From Yersinia aldovae ATCC 35236 (GTDB lineage: Bacteria; Pseudomonadota; Gammaproteobacteria; Enterobacterales; Enterobacteriaceae): a stretch of 64,000 bases of DNA. The position numbers and the translations under genes are program-made. The notes under the pieces are model-generated. The model saw only the letters and a list, made by a program, of their open reading frames with translations. It was not told the origin of the DNA and made no database searches. The stretch covers positions 1 to 64,000 of the forward strand of contig NZ_ACCB01000007.1 of assembly GCF_000173735.1 (NCBI RefSeq), given 5' to 3'. This document shows positions 17,797-27,826 of the stretch, piece by piece (position 1 is the first letter of the stretch; each line of letters begins with the position of its first letter).

Positions 17797-18476
17797 CCGA
17801 GTTTGACTGGCAGCCACCGGCCACGGGCATTATTCCTGCGATGCTGCTTGAAGCGCAGTATCGGCAGGCTAAGGTGCTGAACAGCGCGGAGAAAGAGGCC
17901 GCTGTCATCATCAATGCGGCGCGACGAAAAGCGGAGGGAATCATCCGCGAGGCCCATAAGACACAGCGCCAGATGCAGACACAGATGCGGCAGGCGCAGG
18001 ATCGTATTCGGCAGGAAACACTCAGCCGCTGCGAAGCACAGTGGCTCCAAACCCATGTGACCGCATTGTTGCAGGACGAAGCGCGAGAAAAGCAGGTGGT
18101 CAAGGCGGTATCAGCACGCATTCAGCGCAGCCTTGAGCAGGTACTCAGCGCATGGTTCGACCAGCAACCTATCGAGAAGACGTTGTGTGGACGATTAGCC
18201 CGGCAGGCCGAGCAGATGGCCTGCGAAGGCGCGTTAACACTGCATATTCATCCTTCAATGCAGGAAGCCATGCTCGCTGAGTTTGGTGCGCGATTCACCC
18301 TGGTTCCTGAAGCTGACTTTACGCGCGATCGCGCGGTTTTAGCCTCGCCTCAACTCTCTGTCGCATTCTCACTGAGTAACCATTTTCAGCAGTTACTCAC
18401 CTGGCTGCGCACCGTGCCCCCTGAAACCGGAGATCTTGATGAGAATAGCGGATACCACACACGCGATAAACAGTGA
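17772..18476 (+). CDS. ssaK: T3SS ATPase stator SctL (SsaK)
   Basis: A 234-aa SctL/FliH-type protein (SsaK is 224 aa) that holds and regulates the SsaN ATPase at the sorting platform. It has a long helical region rich in Ala, Arg and Gln (about residues 25-110) and the conserved C-terminal half SLEQVLSAWFDQQPIEK, LARQAEQMACEGALTLHIHP. The ATG at 17772 is inside the end of the SctK-like gene; the longer frame starting upstream was rejected. Confidence 0.92.
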   Translation: MSRCRIPLTEFDWQPPATGIIPAMLLEAQYRQAKVLNSAEKEAAVIINAARRKAEGIIREAHKTQRQMQTQMRQAQDRIRQETLSRCEAQWLQTHVTALLQDEAREKQVVKAVSARIQRSLEQVLSAWFDQQPIEKTLCGRLARQAEQMACEGALTLHIHPSMQEAMLAEFGARFTLVPEADFTRDRAVLASPQLSVAFSLSNHFQQLLTWLRTVPPETGDLDENSGYHTRDKQ

Positions 18477-19422
18477 AACGGCGCTTCACCCGCTTAATGT
18501 ACACGCTGAAAACACGGTTTCACCGATGGATATGGCGTTGCAGGAGCTGCAAGAAGCCTCGGGCAGCGCACTCACCGAAACGCTGGAAGATATGGGCATG
18601 GCGCTGGGGGGGCGGCTACGCGACTATCAGCAAGCGGATGTGACCGAACGCCAAGAGCTGAGGCAGCAGGCGTTGTTGAAAATGGTGCAACGAATGCAGC
18701 AACAGGAAGGCGGAATATCACCGCAACTGATGCAGCAGGGATTAAGCCAAAATATCGGTCAGCAGATCCTAAGTGTTGCCTCCTTGCTAACGGCTGATGG
18801 CGTCGAGCGCAAAAAAAGAAAAACGCTGAACCAGCAGCTCGCCGAGCTAATGGCACAAGAGGGCTGGGAAGTGGCGTTATTCGGCATATTAGAGCTTGGT
18901 CATATAGATAAGGGCGTTTTAACACAGATTAACCGCTTGTTTCAGCAGGCGATGGATGAAGAGGCTGTCTCGTTGGCCGAATGGTTCCAGCGCATTGTGG
19001 CATGGCCGGACCGACGACAGCGGGTCAGAGTGTTGTTACGCCTGATGGCTTTTGAGCTTTCTGCTTGCGTGGCCGGGGGGCAGCAACAGCGGTTAGCCGC
19101 AGTGCTGGTGCGCCTGCGCCGCTTACTGCTGTTTTTGGGGCTGGAAAAAGAGTGTCGGCGGGAAGAAGCCATTTGCCAGTTGCCTGCGGAGTCACTACTC
19201 CCCTTACTGATTGATATAACCAACGAAAGCTGGGTTTTCGAGGAATGGATGATGTCGCGGTTGACGCCGTTGGTGACCTCTCGCAGCCTGCTTAATCGGC
19301 TATTGCAGCAGTTGGATGCACTGTTTTTGTTGATGCCAGAACACTGTTTTAACGATGAAGAACAACGTGAACAAGTCATCACTGTGTTACGTGGGATGAA
19401 GGGGGATCAGGCTATCACCTGA
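18439..19422 (+). CDS. ssaL: T3SS gatekeeper SctW (SsaL)
   Basis: A 327-aa homologue of SsaL (338 aa), in the YopN/InvE/SepL family. With SsaM and SsaB it holds back effectors until translocators are out. Characteristic regions are ALTETLEDMGMALGGRL near the N-terminus and FGILELGHID in the middle. GGAG at 18429-18432 supports the ATG at 18439. It overlaps ssaK by 38 bases. Confidence 0.92.
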   Translation: MRIADTTHAINSETALHPLNVHAENTVSPMDMALQELQEASGSALTETLEDMGMALGGRLRDYQQADVTERQELRQQALLKMVQRMQQQEGGISPQLMQQGLSQNIGQQILSVASLLTADGVERKKRKTLNQQLAELMAQEGWEVALFGILELGHIDKGVLTQINRLFQQAMDEEAVSLAEWFQRIVAWPDRRQRVRVLLRLMAFELSACVAGGQQQRLAAVLVRLRRLLLFLGLEKECRREEAICQLPAESLLPLLIDITNESWVFEEWMMSRLTPLVTSRSLLNRLLQQLDALFLLMPEHCFNDEEQREQVITVLRGMKGDQAIT

Positions 19423-19477
19423 TTCCGCCCCTGCTCTGCATCTGGAACTCTGTGCTCATGTTGAGGTGGAGGTATAA

Positions 19478-19846
19478 ATGACGTTAAGTCTGGTCACAGA
19501 GCGCAATATCCAGTTGTTTATGCAATTAGCGCAGATGCCCGCCTGCCGCGTGAGCACGGATATGTATTGGCAGACAGCCACGTATGAAACCTATCTCAAT
19601 TATCGCAGAGGGCGTATGCATATTAGCCAATGTCTGCCGCTGGACTCTTATGACAGCAATCTGTTGCTGCTTGCGCTACATCGCTGGCAGCCTGCCCGCT
19701 TTGCGGGTATCCCTCAACGATTCTTCCAACTCCGTCGTGGCCTGGTAATGAGTTGTTCTCCTGCCGCAGACAGCGCCGCCGAGCTATGGCTACTGCTACA
19801 TCGCCGTCAACAGGCTTTTCTGGAGTCGCTATGCAAACCCCAATGA
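19478..19846 (+). CDS. ssaM: T3SS gatekeeper partner SsaM
   Basis: A 122-aa protein of the same length as Salmonella SsaM and colinear with it: [68 protein letters not shown]. It binds SsaL and SpiC. GAGGTGGAGG lies before the ATG. It overlaps ssaV by 16 bases. Confidence 0.94.
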   Translation: MTLSLVTERNIQLFMQLAQMPACRVSTDMYWQTATYETYLNYRRGRMHISQCLPLDSYDSNLLLLALHRWQPARFAGIPQRFFQLRRGLVMSCSPAADSAAELWLLLHRRQQAFLESLCKPQ

Positions 19847-21885
19847 TCAGCATGAAAAGAGTTCAGCAGGGGCTGGCTGCCTGTTCAGGGCGACAAGATA
19901 TCATCCTGGCCGTGGTGCTGCTCATCGCGATCGTGATGATGATCCTGCCGCTGCCAACGTTCATGGTGGATATTCTGATCACCATCAACATCACCTTTTC
20001 GGTGATTTTGCTGCTGATTGCCATCTATATCAACGACCCACTGGATCTGTCCGTTTTCCCGTCGCTGCTGTTGATTACCACACTGTATCGTCTTTCATTA
20101 ACCATCAGTACCTCGCGTTTGGTACTGCTGCAACATGATGCGGGGGATATTGTTGATGCCTTCGGTCATTTTGTGGTGGGGGGAAATCTAACGGTGGGAG
20201 TGGTCATTTTCACCATTATCACCATCGTGCAATTTATCGTGATAACCAAAGGCACCGAGCGCGTGGCAGAGGTTAGCGCCCGCTTTTCACTCGACGGAAT
20301 GCCTGGCAAACAGATGAGCATTGATGGTGACTTGCGTGCTGGCGTCATCGACGCTAATCAGGCGCGAGAATTGCGTCAATATGTTCAGCAAGAGAGCCGT
20401 TTCCTGGGTGCGATGGACGGAGCAATGAAGTTTGTAAAAGGTGATGCTATCGCTGGGATCATCGTGGTTCTGGTTAACCTTATCGGCGGCATCATTATCG
20501 CGGTGGTGCAATACGGTATGTCGCTGGGGGATGCGGTACAGACCTACAGTGTTCTTTCGATCGGTGACGGACTGTGTGGCCAGATCCCTTCGCTCTTAAT
20601 TTCACTCAGCGCGGGTATCATCGTGACCCGAGTGCCCGGTGAGAAAAAGCAGAATCTTGCCAGCGAATTAACCACCCAGCTTGGCAGACAACCGCAGGCG
20701 CTGATGCTTACCGCCATCGTATTGATTTTATTCGCTGTAATACCGGGATTTCCTTTCCTCGATTTCTTCGTGATGGCGGTGCTTTCGGCGCTGCCATTTC
20801 TGTTTATTTGGCGTCGTACACGCCAGCCACAAGGAGAGACGGCGAGAGCGGATGAGATGACCGATGATGCCATGCAACCCGGCGCCCGCCCGCTAACGCT
20901 GCGACTGATGCCTGAACTCAATACCAACACGCTGGCAAGAGATATTGATGCCGTTCGCTGGGCGCTATTTGAGCAGTACGGCGTGCCTTTGCCTGAGGTA
21001 AACCTTGTGATCGATGGTAAGTGCGCAGTGCAAGGGATGAGCGTGTTGATTTATCAAGAACCGGTATTTTCTCTGCCAATACCGATGGATCAACCTTGTT
21101 TGCTCCTCAAGTCTGATGACCAGATAGAGGGCCGCGTACAACCTCTGCCGGATGGCATGGGGAGTATCACCTGGCTGTCAGAGGATGCGGGCAAAAAGGC
21201 ACAAGGAATGGGGTTAGTGGTCGTGGAGAGCAATCAACGCATCACTGCGCTGCTACGGCGGGTATTACTCCGTCACATGGCTGAATTTATCGGCGTGCAG
21301 GAAGCGCGTTATCTGATGGATGCGATGGAAAAGCGCTATTCCGAATTGGTCAAAGAGCTACAGCGCCAATTACCGATCAGCAAAATCACCGAAACCTTGC
21401 AGCGTCTGGTGGCGGAAGGGGTATCGATCCGCGATTTGCGTATGATTTTCGGCACTTTAATCGAATGGGCACCGCGCGAAAAAGATGTACTGATGTTAAC
21501 CGAATACGTTCGCATAGCGCTGCGCCGTCATATCTTGCATCGATTAACACCGCAGGGGGAGCCACTGCGTGCGCTGCGTATCGGTGAGGGTATTGAAAAC
21601 CTGATTCGAGAGTCGATTCGTCAGACCTCGATGGGCACTTATGCTGCGCTCAGTCTCCCGCAGAGCACGCGCATATTGGGCTTAATCAACGCGGCGCTAA
21701 GTGAGCATGGCGATTTGCGTATCGTGACCTCGGTCGATACGCGCCGTTTTCTGCGTAAAATTATTGAATCGAGTCTGTTTAGTATCTCGGTGCTCTCATG
21801 GCAAGAACTGGGGGATAACTGCGCGGTACAGGTGGTACACAGCATTGATCTTAGTGCTGAGGAGTTAGCCCTCGATGAAGCGTAA
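19831..21885 (+). CDS. ssaV: T3SS export gate protein SctV (SsaV)
   Basis: A 684-aa export-gate protein (SsaV is 681 aa). The N-terminal half has about eight membrane helices and the FHIPEP-family signatures ([53 protein letters not shown]). The C-terminal cytoplasmic domain (from about 350) forms the nonameric ring that receives chaperone-substrate complexes. TGGAG before 19831 decides the start; an in-frame ATG at 19843 is the alternative. Confidence 0.96.
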   Translation: MQTPMISMKRVQQGLAACSGRQDIILAVVLLIAIVMMILPLPTFMVDILITINITFSVILLLIAIYINDPLDLSVFPSLLLITTLYRLSLTISTSRLVLLQHDAGDIVDAFGHFVVGGNLTVGVVIFTIITIVQFIVITKGTERVAEVSARFSLDGMPGKQMSIDGDLRAGVIDANQARELRQYVQQESRFLGAMDGAMKFVKGDAIAGIIVVLVNLIGGIIIAVVQYGMSLGDAVQTYSVLSIGDGLCGQIPSLLISLSAGIIVTRVPGEKKQNLASELTTQLGRQPQALMLTAIVLILFAVIPGFPFLDFFVMAVLSALPFLFIWRRTRQPQGETARADEMTDDAMQPGARPLTLRLMPELNTNTLARDIDAVRWALFEQYGVPLPEVNLVIDGKCAVQGMSVLIYQEPVFSLPIPMDQPCLLLKSDDQIEGRVQPLPDGMGSITWLSEDAGKKAQGMGLVVVESNQRITALLRRVLLRHMAEFIGVQEARYLMDAMEKRYSELVKELQRQLPISKITETLQRLVAEGVSIRDLRMIFGTLIEWAPREKDVLMLTEYVRIALRRHILHRLTPQGEPLRALRIGEGIENLIRESIRQTSMGTYAALSLPQSTRILGLINAALSEHGDLRIVTSVDTRRFLRKIIESSLFSISVLSWQELGDNCAVQVVHSIDLSAEELALDEA

Positions 21886-23197
21886 AACCGACTCGTTATT
21901 GGGTGCATTAGAAAGGAGTCTCACTCCGCTCGATGAACCACCCAATGGATATACCAAAACCGGACGCTTGCTGCACATCGGTGCGACCCTGCTAACGGCC
22001 TATCTTCCCGGCGTTTTTATGGGGGAGGTTTGCTGTTTACTGCCACAAGGGGCATTAGCTGAAGTCGTGGGGATCGACGGTACTCACGCGCTCCTTTCGC
22101 CGTTTATCAGCACCGCCGGGTTGTATTGCGGGCAGCAGATTCAGCCGCTGGCACGGCGGCACCGTGTTCCGGTGGGACAAGATCTGCTAGGGCGTGTGAT
22201 TGACGGCATGGGGCAGGCTTTAGATCGTGGCCCCGAACTGCAAGGGCCGTGGCGTGACTACGATGCCCCTCCGCCGTCGCCGTTGACGCGACAGTTAATT
22301 GAAAGGCCCATGCTGACGGGCATTCGCGCCATCGACAGCTTATTAACGTGTGGTGAAGGGCAGCGTATCGGTATTTTTGCGGCGGCGGGCGTGGGGAAAA
22401 GCACCCTGTTGTCGATGCTGTGTCGCAGTCCCGACAGTGAGATAAATGTGCTGGTACTTATCGGTGAGCGAGGCCGTGAGGTCCGTGAATTTATTGAGCA
22501 AACGTTGGGCGAAGAGGTACGCCGCCGCTGTGTGATAGTGGTTTCAACGGCTGATCGGCCTGCGCTTGAGCGAATGCGAGCGCTGTTTGTTGCCACCACG
22601 ATTGCCGAAGCGTTCCGCGACCAAGGCAAGCGTGTCTTGCTGTTTGCGGATTCCCTCACGCGCTATGCCCGCGCCGCACGGGAGATTGCGCTTGCCAGCG
22701 GCGAAGTGGCGGTACCGGGCAGTTACCCTCCTTGCGTTTTTGCCGCATTGCCACGCTTGTTGGAGCGGGCAGGCAAGGGGGAACGCGGCAGTATCACCGC
22801 ATTTTATACCGTGCTGGTGGAGGGAGATGACATGAACGAGCCGCTAGCCGATGAGGTCAGATCGCTGCTAGACGGCCACATCGTTCTCTCGCGTCGGTTG
22901 GCCGAATCCGCCCATTTCCCCGCCATTGATGTTCTGGCGAGCCTAAGTCGCATTATGCCGATGGTCACCAGCGCCGAACACCGGGCGCAGGCTAACGCAC
23001 TACGTAGCCAACTCTCGGTATACCGTGACGTCGAGCTATTGGTGCGGGTGGGGGAGTTTAAACGCGGAGAGGATTCGCAGGCCGATCACGCGGTGGATAG
23101 CTATCCCGCCATTTGTCATTTCTTGCAACAACAGGGTAATGAACCATGCAATATCGACGAACTGCTGCCACAGCTACGTTATCTGACGGGCAGCTGA
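21875..23197 (+). CDS. ssaN: T3SS ATPase SctN (SsaN)
   Basis: A 440-aa F1-type ATPase (SsaN is 433 aa) that strips chaperones from substrates. Walker A is [10 protein letters not shown] with Lys175; Walker B region is [19 protein letters not shown]. The family segment usually read YPPSVF or YPPGVF has Cys instead (YPPCVF), a small oddity. Shortly after it comes [20 protein letters not shown]. It overlaps ssaV by 11 bases and the ssaO start by one. Confidence 0.96.
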   Translation: MKRKTDSLLGALERSLTPLDEPPNGYTKTGRLLHIGATLLTAYLPGVFMGEVCCLLPQGALAEVVGIDGTHALLSPFISTAGLYCGQQIQPLARRHRVPVGQDLLGRVIDGMGQALDRGPELQGPWRDYDAPPPSPLTRQLIERPMLTGIRAIDSLLTCGEGQRIGIFAAAGVGKSTLLSMLCRSPDSEINVLVLIGERGREVREFIEQTLGEEVRRRCVIVVSTADRPALERMRALFVATTIAEAFRDQGKRVLLFADSLTRYARAAREIALASGEVAVPGSYPPCVFAALPRLLERAGKGERGSITAFYTVLVEGDDMNEPLADEVRSLLDGHIVLSRRLAESAHFPAIDVLASLSRIMPMVTSAEHRAQANALRSQLSVYRDVELLVRVGEFKRGEDSQADHAVDSYPAICHFLQQQGNEPCNIDELLPQLRYLTGS

Positions 23198-23563
23198 TGC
23201 TGCACTGTTTACTCAAGATCAAAGAGCGCCGGGAGGATCGATTGCGGCGGCAGATGGCTGAACTCACACGCCAGCATATGCAAACGGAAGTGATGCAGAA
23301 TCAATGTCAGGTACGGCGTACTGAATTAGCTCAGTTGCAGAACCAGTTACTAACGTGGTCTGGAACCTTACCGGCGAATGAGTTGCTGGAACAAAAAGCA
23401 AAAAATGGGCAGCCTATTTCATGAGGTTCACAGCATGGCGCTGCAACAATGCACGCTGTCGGATACGCAGAAACAGTTACAACAGCGGCTTGATGTGCTG
23501 CACCAGGAACTCATTATCATTATAGAAAAAAAAGGAAAAAATCAGAGGACTGCTAAACAATGA
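23197..23563 (+). pseudogene. ssaO: T3SS stalk protein SctO (SsaO), frameshifted as written
   Basis: The homologue of SsaO (125 aa), the coiled-coil stalk that couples the SsaN ATPase to SsaV. The N-terminal half ([20 protein letters not shown] ...) reads from the ATG at 23197, which overlaps the ssaN stop (TGATG), but stops at 23424. The C-terminal half (QKMGSLFHEVHSMALQQ ...) reads in the next frame to 23563. One extra A in the A5 run 23393-23397 or the A6 run 23400-23405 explains it; removing it gives about 121 aa. It overlaps ssaP by four bases. Confidence 0.85.
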
Positions 23564-23937
23564 ATATTATTAGAATCGAGGGCTGCCTGTGGCATACCCA
23601 GCCTGACAACAGCGATGAAGAAGTGCAGCGTCAGCCAGGTAAAACCCGGTTTACGCAGCTAATGGGGCAGATTACCGCTGCGCCAGGCCATTCTGGTAAC
23701 AAATCGGCGCTGTTGCGACGACAAACAAGCCGTTATCAAGTGTTGGGGGGGCCTGCGGCTGGGCTGGTCTGCGAGATAGAGGTGCTGGAGGGGAAAACCT
23801 ATCTCAACGTTTTGGTGCCGCAATATGCGTCGTGTAACACCTTAAAGCACTTTTCTGCCTGGCTGAACGCCGGGCTTCTCGCGGCAGGTCATCAGGTGAC
23901 GCTGGAGATAAAGTATGTCAACGATGACACCGAGTGA
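23560..23937 (+). CDS. ssaP: T3SS needle-length/substrate-switch protein SctP (SsaP)
   Basis: A 125-aa homologue of SsaP (124 aa), the small SctP of SPI-2 systems. Conserved elements are the N-terminal MNIIRIEGCLW, RYQVLGGPAAGLVCEIEVLE and the C-terminal GHQVTLEIKYVN. It should set needle length and the switch to later substrates. It overlaps ssaQ by 23 bases. Confidence 0.88.
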   Translation: MNIIRIEGCLWHTQPDNSDEEVQRQPGKTRFTQLMGQITAAPGHSGNKSALLRRQTSRYQVLGGPAAGLVCEIEVLEGKTYLNVLVPQYASCNTLKHFSAWLNAGLLAAGHQVTLEIKYVNDDTE

Positions 23938-24919
23938 AGGGGAGCTGGCTAAGTATCTGCCAGTAGAAGGCGTTAGCTTAGGTGCGCTGCATATTGTGGC
24001 GCAGCAGTGGACGGTTGCCCAACCAGGGGTCGCGTTCGCGGTGACATTGGAGGGCACGGAATGCGACATCTGGTTACCGCAGGGCGATTGGCAAACGTGG
24101 TGCGAAACGATGATTGGCTCTTCGGATTCAAACGCGATTGACCCGCAGCTATTAGCTGGCGTTGCTGAATGGGGGCTTTCACCGCTGCTGGCTGCCAGCG
24201 ATGCGGTGATGGCGAACCCAAGCGGTTATCCACGCGACTGTAGCAGTTTTCCGCAGCAACTGGCGCTGACTTTTAGCTGGCAGATAGAGCAGCACCGTTT
24301 TCGTGCCCTGCTGTTTGGCTGGCCGCCGGCCTATTTTCTCTCTCTCATACCGTTGGTCAAAACCACAGTACGGTCGGTACATGTTTTGCCTCCTATTGCT
24401 TTTGCCTGCTATGCGGGATGGTGCTCTCTTTCGCTCTCCGAGCTAAGAGGTCTTAACATGGGTGACGGCGTGCGGATGCAACCCTTTGGCCACCTCCGCG
24501 CCGGTGAATGTATTTTGTTGCTGTCGGCGGGGGTTGCGGCGCGGGTGAGCTTTGCGCAGGAGAATAATATGCAAATAAGTGAACTGGTACAGGACGTTGA
24601 AAGCTTGCTAATGGAAGAACGGGATGATGTGGATAATCCGCCACCTCTCGCGGTGAGTATCGACGACCTGCCGCAAATACTGTTGGTGGAAGTCGGGCAG
24701 GTGGATATCTCTTTAGGTGCGCTGCGTGCGCTGCGTGTGGGTGATCTGTTGCCTGTCGCTGCCCAGTTTGGTGGTGAAGTGAAACTGAGGCTGAATGGGC
24801 GGGTTCTGGGGGCCGGGGAGCTAGTCGGCTGTGGCGACAGCTTTCTGGTGCGGATCAATCGCTGGTATCTCAGCCCCGCAGAGGTCGCGCAAACGCAGGG
24901 GGATACGGTAAACACCTGA
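23915..24919 (+). CDS. ssaQ: T3SS sorting-platform protein SctQ (SsaQ)
   Basis: A 334-aa SctQ/FliN-type protein (SsaQ is 322 aa), the main pod subunit of the cytoplasmic sorting platform. The C-terminal SPOA/FliN domain begins near residue 250 (ILLVEVGQVDISLGALRALRVGD ... VGCGDSFLVRI). An internal start with its own ribosome binding site is present and would give a separate C-terminal product (see 24569). Confidence 0.94.
   Translation: MSTMTPSEGELAKYLPVEGVSLGALHIVAQQWTVAQPGVAFAVTLEGTECDIWLPQGDWQTWCETMIGSSDSNAIDPQLLAGVAEWGLSPLLAASDAVMANPSGYPRDCSSFPQQLALTFSWQIEQHRFRALLFGWPPAYFLSLIPLVKTTVRSVHVLPPIAFACYAGWCSLSLSELRGLNMGDGVRMQPFGHLRAGECILLLSAGVAARVSFAQENNMQISELVQDVESLLMEERDDVDNPPPLAVSIDDLPQILLVEVGQVDISLGALRALRVGDLLPVAAQFGGEVKLRLNGRVLGAGELVGCGDSFLVRINRWYLSPAEVAQTQGDTVNT
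24569..24919 (+). CDS. Internal translation product SctQ-C (SsaQ-S)
   Basis: An in-frame ATG at codon 219 of ssaQ is preceded by AGGAG (24558-24562) at six bases. It would give a 116-aa protein covering the FliN-like domain. Internal initiation at the equivalent point makes SsaQ-S in Salmonella, and similar short forms exist in Ysc and other systems. Conservation of a strong site here suggests that the short form is real. Confidence 0.75.
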   Translation: MQISELVQDVESLLMEERDDVDNPPPLAVSIDDLPQILLVEVGQVDISLGALRALRVGDLLPVAAQFGGEVKLRLNGRVLGAGELVGCGDSFLVRINRWYLSPAEVAQTQGDTVNT

Positions 24920-24978
24920 TAGTCGCGGGGTGGGGCGGTGGTTATAACTGGTTCATCACCGCCTTATTAGGAAATACC

Positions 24979-25626
24979 ATGTCTTTACCTGACTCTCCCT
25001 GGCAGCTTATCGCGCTGCTGTTTGTCCTCTCGTTACTGCCGCTCGCTGTGGTGATGGGAACCTCATTCCTCAAGCTGGCGGTCGTATTTTCTATTTTGCG
25101 CAATGCGCTGGGAATTCAACAGGTGCCGCCGAACATGGCGCTGTATGGCTTGGCGCTGGTGCTCTCCATGTTCATCATGGCACCAACGGTATTGGCGGTG
25201 AAAGCCCAATGGCACCCGGTGGCTGATGCCAGTACGCCGGTGTGGATGAGCGGCTGGGATGGCCATGCGCTAGGCCCATATCGTCAATTTCTGCAAAAAA
25301 ACTCAGATGAGAAAGAAGCGCGCTACTTTCGCAATTTGATCGCAAAAACGTGGCCGGAAGATGCCCGTCGGCGAGTCAAACCCGATTCACTGCTAATTCT
25401 ATTACCCGCGTTTACCGTCAGCCAATTGACTCAGGCATTTCGTATCGGCCTGCTTATCTACCTGCCTTTTCTTGCCATCGACCTGCTGGTTTCGAATATT
25501 CTGCTGGCAATGGGCATGATGATGGTATCGCCCATGACCATCTCATTACCTTTCAAGCTGCTAATTTTTCTGCTGGCGGGTGGATGGGATCTGATCCTTT
25601 CCCAACTGGTACAGAGCTTTGTATGA
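24979..25626 (+). CDS. ssaR: T3SS export gate protein SctR (SsaR)
   Basis: A 215-aa SctR/FliP family protein, the same length as SsaR. Four membrane helices are evident, with family motifs PLAVVMGTSFLKLAVVFSIL, LRNALGIQQVPPNM and FLAIDLLVSNILLAMGMMMV. It is a core subunit of the SctRST export gate. A 59-bp gap follows ssaQ; TTAGGA precedes the ATG. Confidence 0.96.
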   Translation: MSLPDSPWQLIALLFVLSLLPLAVVMGTSFLKLAVVFSILRNALGIQQVPPNMALYGLALVLSMFIMAPTVLAVKAQWHPVADASTPVWMSGWDGHALGPYRQFLQKNSDEKEARYFRNLIAKTWPEDARRRVKPDSLLILLPAFTVSQLTQAFRIGLLIYLPFLAIDLLVSNILLAMGMMMVSPMTISLPFKLLIFLLAGGWDLILSQLVQSFV

Positions 25627-25889
25627 ATGATGCCAACCTTGTACATTTCGTCACCGAGCTGATGTGGTTGGTTCTGATGACCTCTTTGCCTGTCGTGCTG
25701 GTGGCCTCGGTGGTGGGGATTGCGGTCAGTCTATTTCAGGCGCTGACCCAGATTCAGGATCAAACCTTGCAGTTTATGATTAAGCTACTGGCCGTCGCGC
25801 TGATGCTGATGGTGACTTACCATTGGCTGGGAGGGTTATTGTTAGCCTATACGCGGCAAGTTCTGCTGCAAATAGGCACCCACGGATGA
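25623..25889 (+). CDS. ssaS: T3SS export gate protein SctS (SsaS)
   Basis: An 88-aa SctS/FliQ family protein with two membrane helices and the motif SLFQALTQIQDQTLQF. The length equals Salmonella SsaS. The ATG overlaps the ssaR stop (ATGA); a longer upstream frame inside ssaR was rejected. Confidence 0.95.
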   Translation: MNDANLVHFVTELMWLVLMTSLPVVLVASVVGIAVSLFQALTQIQDQTLQFMIKLLAVALMLMVTYHWLGGLLLAYTRQVLLQIGTHG

Positions 25890-26660
25890 CAAATCTGGTA
25901 AGCGATGGGCTGGTGACGGTGGCTGTTGCAATGATGAGACCACTGGGGCTTACGCTGCTTTTTCCGCTGCTACAGAGCGGTAATTTGGGATCGCCACTAA
26001 TTCGCAACGGGGTATTGCTGGCGGTAATGCTACCGATGTTACCTCTTATCCACGCTCAGGTGGAAATTCATCCGGGGTGGGGGTGGCTAAACCTTATTCC
26101 CGGCGAAATGCTCATTGGGCTGCTATTGGGTTTTTGCGCTGCTATCCCTTTTTGGGCGGTGGACATGGCGGGTTTTCTCATTGATACGTTGCGCGGGGCA
26201 ACAATGGGTACCGTGTTCAATCCGGCGATGTCGGTACAAACGTCAATTCTTGGTCTGCTGTTTAGTCAGTTTTTGTGCGCACTGTTCTTTATGACCGGTG
26301 GTTTCAATCTGCTGCTTTCTGCGCTGTATGATTCGTATCACTATTTTCCTCCTGGTAACGTGTTGCAGTTCAATTCCACTTTTTTTAATTTCCTGCTCAC
26401 TGAATGGCAGATGCTGTATCGCCTGTGCCTGAGTTTTTCCCTGCCCGCGGTGCTGAGTATGGTTCTGGCGGATTTAGCGTTGGGGCTGCTAAACCGTTCC
26501 GCCCAGCAATTGAACGTATTTTTTTTATTCGATGCCGATTAAAAGTGCGCTGGCCCTCTTTCTACTGTTGTTGTCGCTGCCCTATGCCTTTCATCACTAT
26601 CAGCTTGAAAGTGAAGCGTTGTATCGGCATGTTAGCCGATGGTTAGCCAGCCATGAGTGA
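25886..26660 (+). CDS. ssaT: T3SS export gate protein SctT (SsaT), C-terminus frameshifted at a T8 run
   Basis: The SctT/FliR homologue (SsaT is 259 aa). The body is intact (GEMLIGLLLGFCAAIPFWAVDMAGF, LRGATMGTVFNP, LADLALGLLNRSAQQ). As written, the frame ends early at 26542 after NVFFLFDAD. Reading the T8 run 26519-26526 as T7 continues with SMPIKSALALFLLLLSLPYA to a stop at 26660, matching the last membrane segment of Salmonella SsaT and giving 257 aa. It then overlaps ssaU by eight bases, as a compact operon would. The start is the ATG at 25886, overlapping ssaS. Confidence 0.9.
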
Positions 26661-27709
26661 GAAAACCGAGCAACCCACCGAGAAAAAAAAGCGTGATAGC
26701 CGCCAGGAAGGGCAGGTGATCAAAAGTATGGAGATCACTTCTGGGATTCAATTAGTTACGGTGTTAGCTTTTTTCCTACTTTTTTGCCAATGCAATGATT
26801 CAGCGAGTCGCGGGGCTGATGTTGCTTGCTGCGGGGCTGATTAATAAACCTTTTAGTTACGCTGTGGGGGTCATGACGCGGGCGCTGTTCAGCGCCGGAG
26901 GACTCATGTTTGCCCTGTTTGGCGGGATGCTGGCGGCGGCCACCATCGCCAGCGTGTTGGCTCAGGTTGGCTTTATGGTGGCAAGCAAAGCGCTGGGCTT
27001 CAAAGCAGAGCGGATTAGCCCGGTAAGTAACCTAAAGCAGATTTTTTCGTTGCGCAGCCTGATTGAGCTGATTAAGTCCTGCCTGAAAGTTATTTTACTG
27101 TGCCTCATTTTCGTCTACTTATTTCGCTATTACGCTCCGACGTTTCAAGCGCTGCCTTACTGCGATCCGGCCTGCGCTATTCCGGTATTTTCGACCTTTG
27201 TACGCTGGATGTGGTATGCGTTGCTGACGTTTTATGTGGTACTCGGCGTGTTTGATTATGCCTTCCAGAGCCATAACACCCTAAAGCAACAACGTATGAG
27301 CAAGGAGGATGTGAAGCAGGAGCATAAAGACATGGAAGGTGATCCGCAGACCAAAAAACGTCGGCGAGAGCTACAACGTGAAATGCAAAGTGGAAGCCTG
27401 GCGCAGAATGTGAGGCAATCCGCCGTGGTTGTGCGCAACCCAACCCATATCGCCGTTTGTCTTGGTTACGATCCGGTTGAGATGCCGGTACCCACGATTT
27501 TAGAGAAGGGCACGGATGCCAGAGCAGAACACATCGTAAGCCTGGCGCTACGTGAGTCGATTCCGGTAGTCGAAAATATTGCTTTGGCACGTCAGCTATT
27601 TCACGATGTGAAGTGTGGTGAAATGATCCCTGAATCGCAGTTTGAACCCGTGGCTGCGTTGCTACGCCTGGTGCTAGAGATTGACTATGACACCGAGACT
27701 GATAAATAA
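26653..27709 (+). pseudogene. ssaU: T3SS autocleaving switch protein SctU (SsaU), frameshifted as written
   Basis: The SctU/FlhB homologue. MSEKTEQPTEKKKRDSRQEG is a typical start, but the frame stops at 26844. The rest, including the autocleavage motif NPTH (VVRNPTHIAVCLGY), reads in another frame to 27709. Taking one T out of the T6 run at 26780-26785 restores a 351-aa protein that lines up with Salmonella SsaU (352 aa) without gaps across the join. A restart at the ATG at 26795 would lose the first membrane helix. If real, the lesion should block substrate switching and probably all secretion. Confidence 0.9.
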
Positions 27710-27826
27710 ATCAGTGGTTCTCGCTGCGGCTATTCCGCTATATCAGGCGATGACCTGACATCAACCCGACTGAACTTCACTTACGCTCAAATCACGCCAA
27801 ATGGATTAGCATAATAGGAGTGAGTG

